From Ophiodon elongatus (taxonomy: Eukaryota > Chordata > Actinopteri > Perciformes > Hexagrammidae): a stretch of DNA of 64,000 bases. Position 1 is the first letter of the stretch, and the number at the start of each line of letters is the position of its first letter. Of this stretch, positions 62,196 to 64,000 are shown piece by piece. Made by a program: the position numbers and the translations under genes. The DNA lies in the NCBI GenBank assembly GCA_016806645.1, contig JACSYO010000530.1, forward strand, positions 437,001-501,000, in the 5' to 3' direction. The notes below the pieces were generated by a model. It saw nothing but the letters and a program-made list of their open reading frames with translations, did not search any database and had not been told where the DNA came from.

Positions 62196-62333
62196 TTTGT
62201 TCCGTTCCTTTTTATGTTAAAAACAATGTACTAAAAGCTGACGGTATGTGATGGTCGGTTGCTACCGGCATATTTCTGTTCAAATGAAGCAAAGATCTCC
62301 GTTTAAAGAATGTCCGCTCTTTCTTTTCTGCAG

Positions 62334-62747
62334 AACCTGATGGCCAAAGCGCTGTACGACAACATGCCGGAGTCCCCCGAGGAGCTGGCCTTCCGCAAAG
62401 GGGACATCCTCACCGTCATCGAGCAGAACACGGGGGGCCTGGAGGGCTGGTGGCTCTGCTCTCTGCACGGCCGCCAAGGCATCGCCCCCGGCAACCGCCT
62501 CAAGCTGCTGATCGGGCCCATGTTCGAGGCCCAGTCGCCGGCCGCCGCTGCCCAGTCGCCCCCGCAGAGCTCGGCATATCAGCAGAAGGCTGGCTCAGGG
62601 GGGGCTCAGGGGATCTACCAGGTGCCACCGTCCCTCCAGAGTCCACAGCAGCAGAGTCAACAGAGCATCTACCAAGTCCCACCTGGACAAGACATCTACC
62701 AAGTCCCACCACGGAGTACTCTCGCTGCTGATAACCCCCCGAGCAAG
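62334..62747 (+). CDS. nedd9: nedd9 exon 2: SH3 domain and first YQVP motifs
   Basis: The exon continues MKYK with NLMAKALYDNMPESPEELAF. Counting the full protein, the SH3 domain spans about residues 5-66, with ALYDN (10-14), the paired Trp 43-44, and the P-x-N of the ligand groove at 56-58 (APGN, where mammals have VPGN). It binds proline motifs in FAK, PYK2 and C3G. After a low-complexity Ala/Gln/Pro linker come three YQVP sites (Tyr 99, 117 and 126), the start of the substrate domain that Src/FAK phosphorylate to recruit Crk SH2. The AYQQ at 85-88 sits near the place of a mammalian YQVP but lacks the P. The acceptor is CTGCAG|AAC and the donor AGCAAG|GTGAGA, phase 0 at both ends, 138 codons. 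The wording RKGDILTVIEQNTGGLEGWW is nedd9-like and separates it from bcar1. Remaining exons lie right of the window. Confidence 0.97.
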
Positions 62748-64000
62748 GTGAGACAGAAGGAGGGCTTGTGTTTCCCTTGGGCCGCAATTAATGACTATTT
62801 TTATTATCAGTGAATCTGTCAAATAGTGTTTTCATTATTCATTGATTCCAATCTTGCACCATGGGCCATATTTGGACTAGCGTTTCCTTAAAGTAGCGGG
62901 GACTGACTCATCGGGGAAACCACCTGCCGAGGTGGGGACTATTGGCTCTCTAGTCGATAAAAAGTAGGAAAGAAACAGCTTACAATAGCTTGTTTTGTCA
63001 AAGCAACAGTCCAAAGCCCAAAAAATGACAAATCCACAATGATATAAACTGAAAAAAGCAGCAAATCCTCCCTTTTGAAAGGCTGGCAATGCGGCCAAAT
63101 GCCTTGATAAATGTCAATTAATCAGCAAATCGTTTAAGCTGACGTTTCTCGAAAGGGTTTGGGCTTCCATCATTTATGTGATTAGCTATTCACTGTCACA
63201 AAGTAGTGGAGTACAAACTCTCAAAAAACCCAAAAGCCAACAATTTACACAGGTGCGACAGATAAATAGAAAAATAAGAAATGGGAGTTTGGAGAAAGGA
63301 AGAAAATGGCGACCGGTGTGTTCGCTGACCTCTGGAGACAGTTCTTTAGGTTCAGAGAGGATTTGAAACGTAAACTCTGGTGAACGTGGCGTCATTAGAC
63401 GTGACGGGACATGACATTTACACAGGGACCTGTTATCCTGCCAGTCTGCCACGACTCCCATCAGTGTGATTGCACACACGGAGAGCCGAGAGGCCGGAGA
63501 GATTGTGGGTCTGCGATGTGAAATGTGGACAGGGTGTGCCGGGCCTGGTGCTTACCACAGAGCAGGGTAGTGTTTTTGTGCAGGGCTCCCATTTGGCTTT
63601 ATATGTATATTGGCACACAGTGTGTAGCAGAGCCAGTCTAAGCCACAGATGGGCAGTGAATATGGGAACTTGTGGAAAAGCAAACAGCACAGAGCTGTTT
63701 TCTGGATTTCAGTGGAGCCCAGCTGCCTGAAAGTAGTTTTTTTTTTGTATTTGAATGCTATACACAGGGTGGCTGGCCAACCCATTACACCTGGCATGGA
63801 CCTTGTAGGTAGCTAATCCCCCTAGCAGTGTTCCCATTGTGTACATTTGTTGTTTTACCCACTGGATGGTATATCATTTGGATATGGACAGCAAAATAGT
63901 ACATGGAGTGCCCTCCTAAATTAGAAGTAGAGCTGAACCGAGTAGTTTGAAGCTTCATTCATAACGTTGACTTTGGAATTCTACATTTTTTTATTTTTTT
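62748..64000 (+). other. nedd9: nedd9 intron 2 (5' part, runs off right edge)
   Basis: It starts with GTGAGA. No further exon of nedd9 (next expected: more YxxP motifs) is visible before 64000. The open frames are short and unrecognised. The end (about 63930 onward) has GAGCTGAACCGAGTAGTTTG, possibly the start of a dispersed repeat. Confidence 0.8.

Noticed and set aside
62310..62333. Upstream in-frame ATG before nedd9 exon 2 (MSALSFLQ)
   Set aside because: These bases are the branch/pyrimidine region and CAG acceptor of intron 1. The true N-terminus MKYK comes from exon 1.

Overview
The window is vertebrate genomic DNA, almost certainly from a percomorph teleost. The evidence is spliced genes with GT-AG introns, CpG-rich promoters, long CA/TG and AT microsatellites, and many dispersed repeats whose wording is familiar from percomorph genomes (the TAGCTTAGCATAAAGACTGG element, the TAAATGG / CTTGCCCAAGGACAC element, the ACTTAAGTAAAAGTAC element). 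I see no bacterial genes, tRNA, rRNA or CRISPR array. Nearly all long open frames are chance frames or repeat translations.

Two real protein genes can be supported, and they diverge. At the left edge, on the minus strand, is exon 1 of a TMEM170B-type membrane protein gene (coding 1647-1737, possibly from 1824), with its CpG-rich promoter at about 1740-2240. Its intron 1 and later exons run left out of the window. On the right, on the plus strand, is the 5' end of nedd9 (HEF1/Cas-L): a four-codon first coding exon (48919-48930), a 13.4 kb first intron, exon 2 with the SH3 domain and the first YQVP motifs (62334-62747), and the start of intron 2. Human TMEM170B and NEDD9 are also divergent neighbours on chromosome 6p, so local gene order supports both calls.

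The roughly 46 kb between the two promoters carries no gene I can support. It holds mobile-element debris and tandem repeats, and probably cis-regulatory DNA that cannot be proven from sequence alone. The best resolved items are: a hAT element with an 8-bp target duplication and a decayed BED-finger transposase fragment (43609-44233); a MITE with long near-identical inverted ends (30427-30766); a second MITE (21938-22143); a 286-bp near-perfect palindrome (22248-22533); a family of about 21-bp-period minisatellites seen three times (16.96, 21.36 and 23.4 kb); a roughly 60-bp minisatellite grown inside another dispersed repeat (40.85-41.23 kb); and nested insertions at 9.4 kb and 51.4 kb.

Both promoters contain the same 12-mer, a consensus CRE followed by CATT (2219-2230 and 48579-48590). 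The nedd9 promoter also has a GC box, a CCAAT box and a perfect octamer in a histone-promoter-like order, followed by short upstream open frames. No clearly new biological system is evident. The observations most worth checking are the palindrome, the minisatellite-bearing repeat family, the shared CRE, the CCAAT-octamer module, and an inverted repeat pair just before nedd9 exon 2.
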